From NCBI RefSeq assembly GCF_007747215.1, contig NZ_CP036273.1, positions 5,812,322 through 5,876,321 of the forward strand: 64,000 nucleotides of DNA. Direction: 5' to 3'. This document shows, one piece after another, positions 16,844 to 26,314 of the stretch. The DNA comes from Urbifossiella limnaea (GTDB taxonomy: Bacteria > Planctomycetota > Planctomycetia > Gemmatales > Gemmataceae). Position 1 is the stretch's first letter; every line of letters begins with the position of its first letter. The translations under genes and the position numbers were made by a program. A model generated the notes under the pieces. The model saw nothing but the letters and a program-made list of their open reading frames with translations, was not told the DNA's origin and ran no database searches.

Positions 16844-17644
16844 ATGCTCACGCTTACTCTCAGAGAGCCGACGGTGGTGCCGCTGGAGGCCGAGTGCCTC
16901 TCGCCGGACGTGCTCGCGCCGCTGACGCACGCCGAAGTCCGGGCGCTGCCGGTGATGCGCGGCAAGCGCCAACTGCGGCTCGACGACGTGTTCGACGTGG
17001 ACGGCGTCGGCTCGGACGATGTCGAGCTGCGCGGCGACCTCGGCCGCGTGAAGTGGGTCGGCCGCGCGATGACCCGCGGCCGCGTCCGTATTCTCGGCAA
17101 CGCCGGGATGCACCTCGGTGCCTATATGACCGGCGGCAGCATCGAGGTAACGGGCAACGCCTCCGACTGGGTCGGCGGCGAGATGGCCGGCGGCACCATC
17201 CGCGTCCGCGGCAACGCCGGCGGCCAGCTCGGCTCGGCGTACCGCGGCAGCATGTCCGGCATGAGCGGCGGCAGCATCGTCGTCGACGGCGCGGCCGGGA
17301 TCGAGCTCGGGATGCGGATGAAGCGCGGGCTCATCGCCGTCCGCGGCCCGGTCCGCGACTTCGCCGGCCTTCAGATGAAGGGCGGCACCATCGTGCTGAT
17401 GAGCGGCGCCGAGCTGCGGACCGGGGCGTGGATGCAGCGCGGCACCATCATCAGCCTGAAGCCGCTGCGGCTGCTGCCGACGTTCGCGTTCGCCTGCGAG
17501 TACCGCCCGTCGTTCCTGCCTCTGTACGCGAAGCACCTCGCGGCCCTGGGCGTCGAGCTCCCCGCCGACGGCACCTACCGCCGGTTCGCCGGCGACGCCG
17601 CGGTCCCCGGCAAGGGCGAACTCCTCGTGTGGCACGGCGGCTGA
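16844..17644 (+). CDS. fwdC: Formylmethanofuran dehydrogenase subunit C
   Basis: 266 aa. Glutamate synthase C-terminal-like beta-helix: repeated G-x-x-G turns (GRVRILGNAGMHLGAYMTGG, GGTIRVRGNAGGQLGSAY, GGSIVVDGAAGIELGMRM). This is the FwdC/FhcC scaffold that binds the FwdA subunit. It lies 14 bp after fwdA and is the last gene of the operon, before a hairpin and a convergent gene. Confidence 0.93.
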   Translation: MLTLTLREPTVVPLEAECLSPDVLAPLTHAEVRALPVMRGKRQLRLDDVFDVDGVGSDDVELRGDLGRVKWVGRAMTRGRVRILGNAGMHLGAYMTGGSIEVTGNASDWVGGEMAGGTIRVRGNAGGQLGSAYRGSMSGMSGGSIVVDGAAGIELGMRMKRGLIAVRGPVRDFAGLQMKGGTIVLMSGAELRTGAWMQRGTIISLKPLRLLPTFAFACEYRPSFLPLYAKHLAALGVELPADGTYRRFAGDAAVPGKGELLVWHGG

Positions 17645-17687
17645 CGGAGCCGCCACGCCTCATCACCCGACTCACGCGTGACTCGGC

Positions 17688-17719
17688 CGGCGGCGCATTT
17701 CCCCTTCAGAGCGCCGCCG
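17688..17719. terminator. Hairpin between convergent fwdC and epimerase genes
   Basis: Arms CGGCGGCGC (17688-17696) and GCGCCGCCG (17711-17719), 14-nt loop containing ATTT and TTC. Its position between two gene ends suggests a bidirectional terminator. There is no strong T-run. Confidence 0.45.
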
Positions 17720-17759
17720 TCGATTGGTACACCGCAAATAGTCCTACAGCCGAAGTTCT

Positions 17760-18674
17760 TCAGTCGGGCGGCCCGACGCCTCGCGCCCGGTAAAACGCGA
17801 CCGTGCGCCGAACGCCTTCCGCGAGCGGCGTCGCCTGCCAGTCGGCGAACACAGCCTCGATCGGCGACGGGTGCGGCGGGCGGTTCACCGGCAGCACCGG
17901 CCCCGCGGCGGACAGCGCGGCCCCGGGCACCTCCGCACGGACGAGGGCGAGCAGTTCCTCTGTCGTGGCCGGCTCACTCAGCAGGTCCACGACGGCGGCG
18001 CCGGGCGGCGTCTCCAGTGCGGCGCGGACGAACGCGCGGGCCACGTCCTCGACGTAGTCGTAACCGGCGGTGCCGGTGTAGCCGACGGCGAACGGCTCGC
18101 CGCGGGCCGCCGCACGGGCCGCGAGCGACGGGCCGGCGGTGAGCCCGCCGTCGCGCTCCGGGCCGTACACGACGTGCGGCCTCACGCCGAGGGAGCGGAC
18201 GCCGAAGTGCCGCCAGTACTGCTCGGCGACCTGCTCCAGCGCCTTCTTGAACGCCCCGTACAAGAACGGCGGCGGGTCGTCGGGCTGCGGCCCGAACACG
18301 GCCAGGCTGCTGGCGTAAGACAGGCCGCGGGCGTTCACCCGCCGCGCCTCCTCGAACAGCGTTACGCCGCCGAGGACGTTTACCGCGGCGCCGGCGCACG
18401 GGTCGGCCTGGCACGCCGGCGTGAGCACGGCCGCGAGGTGGACGAAGTGCGTGACGCGGTGCTCGTCGCAGGTGCGGCGGAGGGCGTCGTGGTCGAGGAG
18501 GCTGGCGGCGACGAACGGCACGTCGGCGGCGCGCGGGCCGAGGACGCGCCGCCACCGGTCGGGGTTCGCGGCGACGTCGAGCGCCACGGCGCTGACACCG
18601 CGCGCGAGCAACTCGCGCAGCACCCACGTGCCGACGAACCCGGCCCCGCCGGTGACCAGCACTACGTCGCGCAT
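17760..18674 (-). CDS. NAD-dependent epimerase/dehydratase (extended SDR)
   Basis: 304 aa from ATG 18674. Rossmann motif TGGAGFVGTWVLRELLARG at the N-terminus, HLAAVLTPACQADP, and catalytic Y-x3-K in LYGAFKKALEQ. This is the nucleotide-sugar epimerase/dehydratase superfamily; the substrate is not predictable. It ends with VAFYRARGVG. It starts 11 bp after the cyclase gene, on the same strand, so it may be cotranscribed with it. The open frame continuing upstream is antisense-type sequence and was not used. Confidence 0.85.
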   Translation of the reverse strand: MRDVVLVTGGAGFVGTWVLRELLARGVSAVALDVAANPDRWRRVLGPRAADVPFVAASLLDHDALRRTCDEHRVTHFVHLAAVLTPACQADPCAGAAVNVLGGVTLFEEARRVNARGLSYASSLAVFGPQPDDPPPFLYGAFKKALEQVAEQYWRHFGVRSLGVRPHVVYGPERDGGLTAGPSLAARAAARGEPFAVGYTGTAGYDYVEDVARAFVRAALETPPGAAVVDLLSEPATTEELLALVRAEVPGAALSAAGPVLPVNRPPHPSPIEAVFADWQATPLAEGVRRTVAFYRARGVGPPD

Positions 18675-18685
18675 CGTCGTCCTTG

Positions 18686-20374
18686 TCAGTCGTGGAGCGC
18701 GATCGCGCGGCCCGGCCCGCCGTGGCAGCCGCGAATCTTCCCCGCCGCGAACAGGAAGTACGACCCCGCCGGCAGCGCCCCCAAGTTCGTCAGGAACTCC
18801 ACGCCCGCCATCCCGCGGCTGCCCAGCGCCCAGTACGTCCACAGGGCGTGCTTCGGGTCCACGCCGCCGAGCGTGGGGGCGTCCGTCGCCACGCAGCGCA
18901 CGCCCTTCGCCGCCAGGTACGCCACCGCCTCCGGCCCCGGCGCCGGCCACCCCTCGGCCTTCCCCTTCAGCGGGTCGGCCAGGCACGCCTCGCCCTTCGG
19001 CAGCGGGTGGTAGAACCGGTCCGACCAGTCCGACCTCAGGATCACCACGTCGCCGGCCGCGAACGGGCCGTTGCCCTTCTCGAACGCCTGGAGGTGCGCC
19101 ACCGTCACCTCCGGCGACGCCGGCCAGCGGTCGCGCGGAATCGTCCCCAGCAGCGGCCGCACGTCCACGACCCGGGCGCGGCCACACGTCTGACCGATCG
19201 GCACCTTTTCGGCCGTCACGTCGCTGGTGCCGCGCGGGCCGTACCGCTTCTCGTACTCGGCGAGCCACTGCCGCACGTCCGCGGCGTACCCCTGGGGGTC
19301 GAACGGGCCGGGCGGCAGGGCGTAGGCCGGCGGCACCAGGTGCGTGCCGGCGTGGCTGTCGAGCATGTGCATCGGGAACGGCGTCCGAGTGTTCGGGTTC
19401 TTCCCGAACGTGATCGTCTGGTACGCCTGCCGGTGGTCGCCGACGCCGGCCCCCGGCCACGTCGCCGGCAGGTCGTCGGCCAACCCCACCGACAGATCGA
19501 CCGCGTTCTTCTTCCGCGCCGCCGCGATCAACTTGCCCGCGAGCGGGCCGACGACGGCGAACGCCCGCGCCTCCGAGTACGGGTCGCCGAGGTGCTTCGG
19601 CCCCATCGCGCAGTAGAACGCGCCGGTCGCCGGCAACGCCCCGAGGCCGGTCGCGCTCTCGGTCCAGATCATGCCGTGCTTCAGGCCGGCGAAGTGCGTC
19701 GGCTCGGCGAGGTCGCCGAGCGGCCCCATGCTGGTGCTGTCGATGCCGAGGGTCATCACGCCGCGGCTCGCCAGGTACTCGACGCAGGCCGGGTCTGGCC
19801 CCGGCCACCCCGGCGCCTTGCCGGCCACGGGGTCGGCGCCGAACCGCCGCCCCGCCGGCAGTGCCTTGTAGTACTTGTCGCTGTACCCGCTGCGGAACAG
19901 CACCACGTCGCCGGAGCCGAGCGGCCGGTGCTCCTTCTCCCACCGGGCGACGTGCGACTTGGTGATGAGGTCGCTGCGGCCGGCGGGGGCGCTGTCGAGC
20001 AGCTCGGCGCAGTCGATCACGCACGCCTCGCCGCCGAACTGCCAGGCCGGCACCTTGTCGGTGGTGACGGCGCCGTACTTGCCGGCATTCGGGAAGCCCG
20101 AATCCGGCCGGGTGACGGAGTGCGTCGGCACGTCGAGCTGCGTGCCGGTGTTGCCGTCCATGATGAGGATGTCGCAGTTGTAGGCGCTGCGCGGGCCGAT
20201 TCGGAGGTGCGGGTTCAGCTGGAACGGCGGGAACGTCGGCCACGTGCAGGGGTGGTCGGCGGCGACGAGCAGCGACAGGTCCAGGAACTTGTCGGCGGCC
20301 GCAGGTGGTTGTGACGGTCCGGCAGGGGCGGCGATCAGGAGGAGGACGGCGGCCGCGGGGAGTCGGCGACGCAT
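18686..20374 (-). CDS. Exported tandem cyclase-family protein
   Basis: 562 aa with signal peptide (MRRRLPAAAVLLLIAAPAGP). Two copies of the cyclase / kynurenine formamidase-like metal-hydrolase fold (about 30-285 and 290-550), each with RSGYSDKYY- or RSDWSDRFYHPL-type segments and D(S/A)xxxG blocks. The family metal motif is H-x-G-T-H-x-D-x-P-x-H. Copy 1 has NTGTQLDVPTH (first two His lost, Asp and last His kept). Copy 2 has HAGTHLVPPAY (both first His kept, Asp and last His lost). The substrate is unknown. The duplication with complementary losses is unusual. Confidence 0.8.
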   Translation of the reverse strand: MRRRLPAAAVLLLIAAPAGPSQPPAAADKFLDLSLLVAADHPCTWPTFPPFQLNPHLRIGPRSAYNCDILIMDGNTGTQLDVPTHSVTRPDSGFPNAGKYGAVTTDKVPAWQFGGEACVIDCAELLDSAPAGRSDLITKSHVARWEKEHRPLGSGDVVLFRSGYSDKYYKALPAGRRFGADPVAGKAPGWPGPDPACVEYLASRGVMTLGIDSTSMGPLGDLAEPTHFAGLKHGMIWTESATGLGALPATGAFYCAMGPKHLGDPYSEARAFAVVGPLAGKLIAAARKKNAVDLSVGLADDLPATWPGAGVGDHRQAYQTITFGKNPNTRTPFPMHMLDSHAGTHLVPPAYALPPGPFDPQGYAADVRQWLAEYEKRYGPRGTSDVTAEKVPIGQTCGRARVVDVRPLLGTIPRDRWPASPEVTVAHLQAFEKGNGPFAAGDVVILRSDWSDRFYHPLPKGEACLADPLKGKAEGWPAPGPEAVAYLAAKGVRCVATDAPTLGGVDPKHALWTYWALGSRGMAGVEFLTNLGALPAGSYFLFAAGKIRGCHGGPGRAIALHD

Positions 20375-20443
20375 GGCGGGGCCCGGGAGGAGAGTTTCGG
20401 CCCGATTGTGACCGCCGGCGCGGGCCGCCGCAAGCCCCCCGCG

Positions 20444-21565
20444 TCATGGCAGCTCCGGCACCCAGTGGGCGAAGTTCACTCCGCCGTCGAGCCGCGTCAG
20501 CTGCCGCGCCGCGCCCCCGGCCGCGGGAACCACGAACAACTGCGGGTACTTCCCCTCGAACGACACGAACGAAACCGCCGCCCCGTCCGGGCTCCACTTC
20601 ACCCGCCCGCACGGCGCCGCCCGCGTGGTCAGCCGCCGGCGGTTGCCGCCGTCGAGGTCCGCGACGAACACGTTCGGGACGCCGTCGGCCTGGGCGATGA
20701 ACGCGACGCGCTTGCCGTCCGGCGACACGTCGGGGCCGTCGGTCGAGCCGTGGCGGTCCTTCGCCGACAGGCGAAACTCGACGTACCGGTTCCCCTCGGT
20801 CAGCCGCTTCAACCCCGTGCCGTCGGCCCCGACGCGGTACACGTCGCCGTCACGGCGGACGAACACGACCGTTTTGCCGTCCGGCGTGAACTGTGGGGCA
20901 AAGCACTCGCCGTGCTCGGGCGTGAGTTCGACCGGCCGGCCGGCGGGGAGCGCCGCGAGTTGCAGTCGATAGCCGCGGGCCGGGCCGGAGAAGACGACGC
21001 GGTCGCCTGAGGGGTTCAGCGCGGCCATGTAGGTATAGCCGAGGTGCGGGGCGAGGAACGCGGGCGAACCGCCGTCCGCGCCCGCGACGACGACGCGCCC
21101 AGTAGCGCCGTCGTGGGCGGTGAACACGAGCCGCCGGTCGTCCGCGGACAAGGCGAAGCCGAACGCCTCCTTCACAGCGAAGCGGTCGGCGTCGCCGAGC
21201 TGCCGGGTGAGGGCGTCGGGCGGGGTCAGGCTGGCGGCGCCGGAGCCGTCCCACCGGCAGCGGTACACCTGGCACCGGCCGCGCGGCCCGGCCTGGTAGT
21301 ACACCCACCGGCCGTTGCGGCTGGCGAGCGGGTAATCGACGCCCGGCCCGGGGGCAACGATGCGCGTCAGGCCGGTACCGTCGGCGCGAACGGCGTGTAT
21401 GCTGCCGAGCGTGGGCGTGGCCTCAACGCCGCCGGGCACGTCGCGGGACTCGTACTCGCCGTCCCAGGTGCGGACGGAGAATACCAGCCCCGGCCCGGCC
21501 GCGTGCGCGGGGGCGGCGAGCAGGAGGGCGGCGGCGAGCCACGGCAGGCGGCGGGTGGGGAACAC
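20444..21565 (-). CDS. Exported TolB-like beta-propeller protein
   Basis: 373 aa, signal peptide LPWLAAALLLAAPAHA. Repeats with the TolB/WD40-like pattern: GKTVVFVRRDGDVYRVGADG, SPDGKRVAFIAQADGVPNVF, SPDGAAVSFVSFEGKYPQLF. It is a periplasmic six-bladed propeller, probably for binding. No Tol-Pal neighbours are present, so it should not be called TolB. Confidence 0.8.
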   Translation of the reverse strand: MFPTRRLPWLAAALLLAAPAHAAGPGLVFSVRTWDGEYESRDVPGGVEATPTLGSIHAVRADGTGLTRIVAPGPGVDYPLASRNGRWVYYQAGPRGRCQVYRCRWDGSGAASLTPPDALTRQLGDADRFAVKEAFGFALSADDRRLVFTAHDGATGRVVVAGADGGSPAFLAPHLGYTYMAALNPSGDRVVFSGPARGYRLQLAALPAGRPVELTPEHGECFAPQFTPDGKTVVFVRRDGDVYRVGADGTGLKRLTEGNRYVEFRLSAKDRHGSTDGPDVSPDGKRVAFIAQADGVPNVFVADLDGGNRRRLTTRAAPCGRVKWSPDGAAVSFVSFEGKYPQLFVVPAAGGAARQLTRLDGGVNFAHWVPELP

Positions 21566-21598
21566 GGTCGCACCTCCAGGGGTGTCAGCCGCGTCAGT

Positions 21599-22669
21599 CT
21601 ACCCGGGGGCGGCGACGTAGTAGAGGTTCATCACGTCGTGCGGCAGTTGCTCGACGCGCACGTCCCCGAAGCCGGCCGCCGCGAGCATCTCCAGCGCCAG
21701 TTCCTTCCCCCACGCCGCGCCCAGGCCCGCGCCGCCGCCCGCCAGCGACACCGACATGCAGTGCATGCACGACACCGTGTACACGAACGGCCCCAGCGGC
21801 AGGTCGTGGTTCCCGCCGACGTGGATGCACGCGCGGATGTCCTGCATCAGGAACACGCCGCCCGGCCGCAGCGCAGCCGCCACGTTGCGCAGCACCGCCG
21901 CCGGGTCCGCCTGGTCGTGGATCGCGTCGAACGCCGTAATCAGATTGAACGCGGCGCGGTCGCACATCGTTGCCGCGTCGCGGGCCTCGTACCGAACGTT
22001 CCGCAGTTCCCGTTGCCAGGCATTCTGGCGGGCCGCCTCCACCGCTTCCACCGAGGCGTCGTACCCGACGAACCGGCTGGCCGGGAACAGTTCGGCGAGC
22101 CGGGCCAGGGCGCGGCCGACGCCGCACCCCACGTCGAGCACGTCGATCCCGGCGCGGAGGCGGGCGGCGAGGCCGGGCACGAGCGGCACGATGTGCTCCT
22201 CCAGCGCCGCCACCGTGGTCTGGTCGCTCTCCTCGGCCATCACCTCGTGGAACCGACGGTACGCAGAGTACGGCACCCCGCGGCCGTGGCGGAACGCGGC
22301 CGCGACCTCGTCCTCGGCGGCGCCGAGCACGCCGACCCACTGCATCGACGCGGCCAGGTTCGTCGGGCTTGCGCCGCGGGCCAGCACCGCCGCGTGCTCG
22401 GCCGGGAGGGTGAACGTGTTCACCGCCGGGTCGTGCTCGACGACTCCGCCGACAGTCATGGCCCCGAGCCACTCGCGGACGTAGCGCTCGCTGAGGCCCG
22501 CGGCCGCGGCGAGTTGCGGGCTGGTAAGGGGCGGTTGGTCTCGCAGTGCGTCGAACAGCCCGGTGCGGTGGCCGAGCGAGGTCATGAGCGCGACCGCGGC
22601 GCCATTCAGGTGGCCGACCATCTTGCCCGCGAACGCTTCCGCGCGGGCGGCGTCGTACGTCGTCGTCAT
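21599..22669 (-). CDS. Class I SAM-dependent methyltransferase with winged-helix N-terminus
   Basis: 356 aa from ATG 22669. The N-terminal winged helix (about 20-100) contains LTSPQLAAAAGLSERYVREW. The SAM-binding motif I is VLDVGCGVGRALARLAELFP at about 180, followed by FVGYDAS and FLMQDIRA. This is the dimerising layout of small-molecule O- or S-methyltransferases. The ATG overlaps the stop of the upstream methyltransferase gene (ATGA), indicating translational coupling. Confidence 0.85.
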   Translation of the reverse strand: MTTTYDAARAEAFAGKMVGHLNGAAVALMTSLGHRTGLFDALRDQPPLTSPQLAAAAGLSERYVREWLGAMTVGGVVEHDPAVNTFTLPAEHAAVLARGASPTNLAASMQWVGVLGAAEDEVAAAFRHGRGVPYSAYRRFHEVMAEESDQTTVAALEEHIVPLVPGLAARLRAGIDVLDVGCGVGRALARLAELFPASRFVGYDASVEAVEAARQNAWQRELRNVRYEARDAATMCDRAAFNLITAFDAIHDQADPAAVLRNVAAALRPGGVFLMQDIRACIHVGGNHDLPLGPFVYTVSCMHCMSVSLAGGGAGLGAAWGKELALEMLAAAGFGDVRVEQLPHDVMNLYYVAAPG

Positions 22670-23433
22670 GGCGTCACCTCGGTGCGACGGGTCTCGATCA
22701 GCGGCCGCGCCCGGCGGAGGCGAGGAACGAGCATGGGCACCCGCGCCCGGTACGCCTCGTACTCCGGGTGGGCGGCCGTCAGGTCGCGCTCCTCGAGCAC
22801 GAGGGCGATCAGGATGTAAGCCGTGGTCCCGGCCGCGAACAACAGGTGGGCTGCGGTCATGGTCGGGGCGGCCCAGAAGACGGTCAGCCAGCCGACGTAC
22901 AGCGGGTGACGGACCCACCGGTACGGCCCCGGTGTCACGAACCGGGCCGGCGGGTACGGCCGCCCGCGGGCGAACAGCACGACCTGCCGCAGGCCGAACA
23001 GGTCGAAGTGGTCGATCAGGAAGGTCGTCCACAGTACGATCAGCCACCCGGCTGAGAACGCCGCGTACACCGCGACCCGGGCCGCGCCGTCCGTATCCCA
23101 CACGACCCCGCCGAGCGGCCGCCACAGGGCGAACATCAGCAGCAGGGCGGCGCACGAGAGCACACAGTAGGTGGCCCGCTCGGCAGCTTCCGGGACGTAC
23201 CTCGTCAGCCAACGCTTGAACGCGGGCCGTGCCATCCCGCTGTGTTGGACGGCGAACACGGCCAGCAGGCCCACGTCGATCGCGACCGCGGCGAGGAGGC
23301 TGCCCTCGCGCGGGCCGTCGAGGCGGGTCGGGGTGAGGAACCCGCCGACGAACCCGATCGCGTACACGAACGTGGCCAGGAACAGGGCGTACCCCGCGAC
23401 CCCGTACGCCAGCACCAGCACGCGGAGGAGCAT
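22666..23433 (-). CDS. mddA: Methanethiol S-methyltransferase-like membrane protein
   Basis: 255 aa with about six hydrophobic segments. The NnrU/isoprenylcysteine methyltransferase-like C-terminus carries FVTPGPYRWVRHPLYVGWLT, then TMTAAHLLFA and LEERDLTAAHPEYEAYRARV, which match MddA enzymes that methylate methanethiol to dimethyl sulfide. Inner membrane. Cotranscribed with the soluble methyltransferase by a 4-base overlap. The gene name is from pattern recognition; related proteins act on other small thiols. Confidence 0.75.
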   Translation of the reverse strand: MLLRVLVLAYGVAGYALFLATFVYAIGFVGGFLTPTRLDGPREGSLLAAVAIDVGLLAVFAVQHSGMARPAFKRWLTRYVPEAAERATYCVLSCAALLLMFALWRPLGGVVWDTDGAARVAVYAAFSAGWLIVLWTTFLIDHFDLFGLRQVVLFARGRPYPPARFVTPGPYRWVRHPLYVGWLTVFWAAPTMTAAHLLFAAGTTAYILIALVLEERDLTAAHPEYEAYRARVPMLVPRLRRARPLIETRRTEVTP

Positions 23434-23500
23434 GACCGGCTTCCTCTGAGAGGTAAAGCGGGGCGGCCCGGTGTCGGGCCGCCCCGCGGGAGAGGGGGCG

Positions 23501-26314
23501 TCAGTCCTGGATCAGGATGTTGTCGCCGAGCCCGCCGTCGAGCACGTCGGCGCCCGGGCCGCCGACCAGCACGTCGTCGCCGGCGCCTCCCAACAGCACG
23601 TCGTTGCCGGCACCGCCGATGATCACGTCGTCGCCGTCGCCGCCGTCGGCCGTCAACTGGATCGAGCCCGCGGCCAGGCCCGACGCCTCGACCACGTCGT
23701 CGCCGGCCAGGGCGTTCACCCGCACCCGGTCGTTGGCGGCCTCGAACCCGAACAGGTTGACCTGAGCCGCCAACCCGAACACCGACACGCCCGCCGCGTC
23801 GCCGGCCAGCAGTGCCACGTCGTCGCCGCTCGTGCCGGTGACGATGACGTTGTCCGCCGCCCCGTCGGCCCCGCCGAGGTTCAGGTTCACCTCGGTCACG
23901 TCCGTCCCCGTCAGGTCGCCCACCGTGATGGTGTCGGCCCCGCCCACGGCGTTGAACGTGACGACCTCGGTGTCGTTGAGGTCCATCACGACGGCGGCCA
24001 CGTCACGGGTGAACAGCACCCGGCCGCCGTTCGCCGTGATACCGATCTGTTCGCTGATGTTAGCCCCGTTGAACCGCAGCTCGTCGTGGCCGTCCTGCCC
24101 CTCGACCACGTCGTTGTCGTCGCCCGGGTTCCACACGAACACGTCGCCGCCGGCGCCGAGTAGGGCGGTGTCGGTGCCGTCGCCGCCGGTGACGAGGTCG
24201 TTCCCCTCGCTGCCGACGAGCAGGTCGTTGCCGAGGCCGCCGTTCATCGTCAACTGCAGGCCGTCGGCCTCCAGCGAGGTGGCGTTGATGACGTCGTCGC
24301 CGCCCTGGCCGTTGAGCGTCAGCCGGTCGTTCGCGGCCTCCGGGAAGAAGACGTTGACCGCCGCCGACAGGCCGAACACGGTCACGCCGCCGGCGTCGCC
24401 CGCGGCGCCGAACACGTCCGCCCCGTTGGTGCCGTTCACGGTCACTGTGTCGGCCGCGCCGTCGCCGCCGCCGTTCGGGCCGCGCAGGTCCACGTCGATG
24501 CGCGTCACGTCGGTCCCAGTCAGGTCGCCGACCACGACGTTGTCGGCGCCGCCGAGCGCCCGGAACTCGATCGCCTCGGTGTCCTTCAGGTCCATCGTCA
24601 CGCTCGCCACGTCGCGGAGGAACAGGACGCGGCCGCCGTTGGCGGCGATGGTGATGTTCTCGGCGATGTTCGCCCCGAAGAACAGCAGCCGGTCGGTGCC
24701 GTCCTGGCCCTCGATGGTGTCGTTGCCGTCGCCCGGGTTCCACTGGAACACGTCGTTCCCGGCGCCGAGGAACGCGACGTCGTTGCCGTTGTCGCCGAAG
24801 ACGAAGTCGTAACCGGCGCCGGCGAAGAAGGTGTCGGCCCCCTGGCTGCCGAGGAGCACGTCGCCGCCGTCGCCGCCGTCGATCGTCAGCTTCACGACCC
24901 CGGCCGGCAGCGTCGTCGCGGTCACGCCGTCGTCGCCTCCGAGGGCGTTGATGACGAGCGCGTCGTTGGCCCCCTCCGTGGCGGTAACGTTGACGACCGC
25001 GTGGAGCCCGAGCACGGAATACGCGCTGCCGGAGCCGAACACGTCGATGACGTCGTCGCCGCCGGTGCCGGTCACAGTCACGGTGTCGGCCGCGGCGTCA
25101 CCGGCCCCACCGGGGGCCGCGAGGTTCACGTTCACCTGCGTCACGTCGGTGGCGGCCAGGTTTCCGACGGTCACCGTGTCGGTGCCGGCGAACACGTTCA
25201 GGTCCACGGCCTCGACGTCGTTCACGTCCATGACGATGTTGCCGAGGTTCCGCGTGAAGCGGAGCCGCCCGCCGTTCGCCGACAGGTCGAATGCCTCGCT
25301 CCCGGCGCTACCGTTGAACAGCAGCCGGTCGGTCCCGGCCTCCCCCTCGACCACGTCGCTACCGTCGCCCGGGTCCCACTGGAACACGTCGTTGCCGGCC
25401 CCCATCAGGACCACGTCGTTCCCCTGCTGGCCGTCCACGAAGTCGTCTCCGTCGCCGCCGAGGAGCAGGTCCACGCCGTTGCTGCCGAGGATGGTGTCGT
25501 TCCCGGTGCCGCCGTCCACGGTGATGGCGATCAGCGCCGCGAGGTTGCCGGTGGCGGAGAAGCGGTCGTCGCCGCCGCTGGCGTTCAGCACCAGCTCCTC
25601 GGACGTGCCCACGTCGATGCTGAACGGCGCGGGGTCGAGCCGGTCGAAGCGGACGCGGGTGCCGTTGGCGGTAACGGTGAACACCTCGGCACCGTTTCCG
25701 CCGTTCACCTCGACGGTGTCGGTGCCGGCGCCGCCCTCGTTCAGGTCGGTGTCGTCACCCGGGTTCCAGACCATGCGGTCGTTGCCGGCCTCGCCGAACA
25801 CCTGGTCGTCGGCGTCGCCGCCGGTCAGAGTGTCGTTGTCGGCGCCGCCGAACAGGAAGTCGGCGCCGCCCTTGCCGAGCAGGATGTCGTTGCCGGCCTG
25901 GCCGAACAGCATGTCGGCGCCGCTGCCGCCGGTCAGCACGTCGCTGCCGGCGCCGCCGAACAGGTTGGCCCGCGGCAGGGCGCCGTTCGCCTCGTTCAGC
26001 GTGATCGTGTCGCTGCCGCCCTGGCCGAACACCTGGACGAGCGACGTGTTCGCCACCGTCGCGGTGCCGCCGGTGACGGCGACCGCGCCGCCGTTGACGA
26101 GCACCTTCCCGGCCGCGTCGCGGCTGACGGTGATGGTGTTGTCGAAATTGTCGCCGAAGACGCTGAGGACGCCGGCGGAGAAGGTGGCAACCACGGCCGG
26201 CACCTCGCGGGCCTCGAGGCCGTGGACGGCGGGGGCGAACCGCACCGGCCGGCCGCTACGGTACGAGCGGCGGGCGGAGCCGCGGAGGAGGGCACGGAAC
26301 AGGGCGCGCAGCAT
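23501..26314 (-). CDS. Giant exported protein with RTX-type calcium-binding repeats
   Basis: 937 aa from ATG 26314. The N-terminus has basic/hydrophobic residues, then the export signature VHGLEAREVPAVVATFS, the same kind as in the 6595-10761 protein. Many nonapeptide repeats GGxGxDxLx follow (GGAGSDVLTGGSGADMLFGQ, GGADNDTLTGGDADDQVFGE), arranged in four large units, each starting with GNDVFQWNPGDGNDTIEGQD-like sequence. The C-terminus ends in GADVLDGGLGDNILIQD. Likely calcium-folded, secreted or surface-bound. It is divergent from the ECF sigma gene at 26430. Confidence 0.88.
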   Translation of the reverse strand: MLRALFRALLRGSARRSYRSGRPVRFAPAVHGLEAREVPAVVATFSAGVLSVFGDNFDNTITVSRDAAGKVLVNGGAVAVTGGTATVANTSLVQVFGQGGSDTITLNEANGALPRANLFGGAGSDVLTGGSGADMLFGQAGNDILLGKGGADFLFGGADNDTLTGGDADDQVFGEAGNDRMVWNPGDDTDLNEGGAGTDTVEVNGGNGAEVFTVTANGTRVRFDRLDPAPFSIDVGTSEELVLNASGGDDRFSATGNLAALIAITVDGGTGNDTILGSNGVDLLLGGDGDDFVDGQQGNDVVLMGAGNDVFQWDPGDGSDVVEGEAGTDRLLFNGSAGSEAFDLSANGGRLRFTRNLGNIVMDVNDVEAVDLNVFAGTDTVTVGNLAATDVTQVNVNLAAPGGAGDAAADTVTVTGTGGDDVIDVFGSGSAYSVLGLHAVVNVTATEGANDALVINALGGDDGVTATTLPAGVVKLTIDGGDGGDVLLGSQGADTFFAGAGYDFVFGDNGNDVAFLGAGNDVFQWNPGDGNDTIEGQDGTDRLLFFGANIAENITIAANGGRVLFLRDVASVTMDLKDTEAIEFRALGGADNVVVGDLTGTDVTRIDVDLRGPNGGGDGAADTVTVNGTNGADVFGAAGDAGGVTVFGLSAAVNVFFPEAANDRLTLNGQGGDDVINATSLEADGLQLTMNGGLGNDLLVGSEGNDLVTGGDGTDTALLGAGGDVFVWNPGDDNDVVEGQDGHDELRFNGANISEQIGITANGGRVLFTRDVAAVVMDLNDTEVVTFNAVGGADTITVGDLTGTDVTEVNLNLGGADGAADNVIVTGTSGDDVALLAGDAAGVSVFGLAAQVNLFGFEAANDRVRVNALAGDDVVEASGLAAGSIQLTADGGDGDDVIIGGAGNDVLLGGAGDDVLVGGPGADVLDGGLGDNILIQD

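Noticed and set aside
20444-21565. Calling this gene tolB
   Set aside because: Only the propeller repeats agree. The TolB N-terminal domain and tol-pal neighbours are absent.
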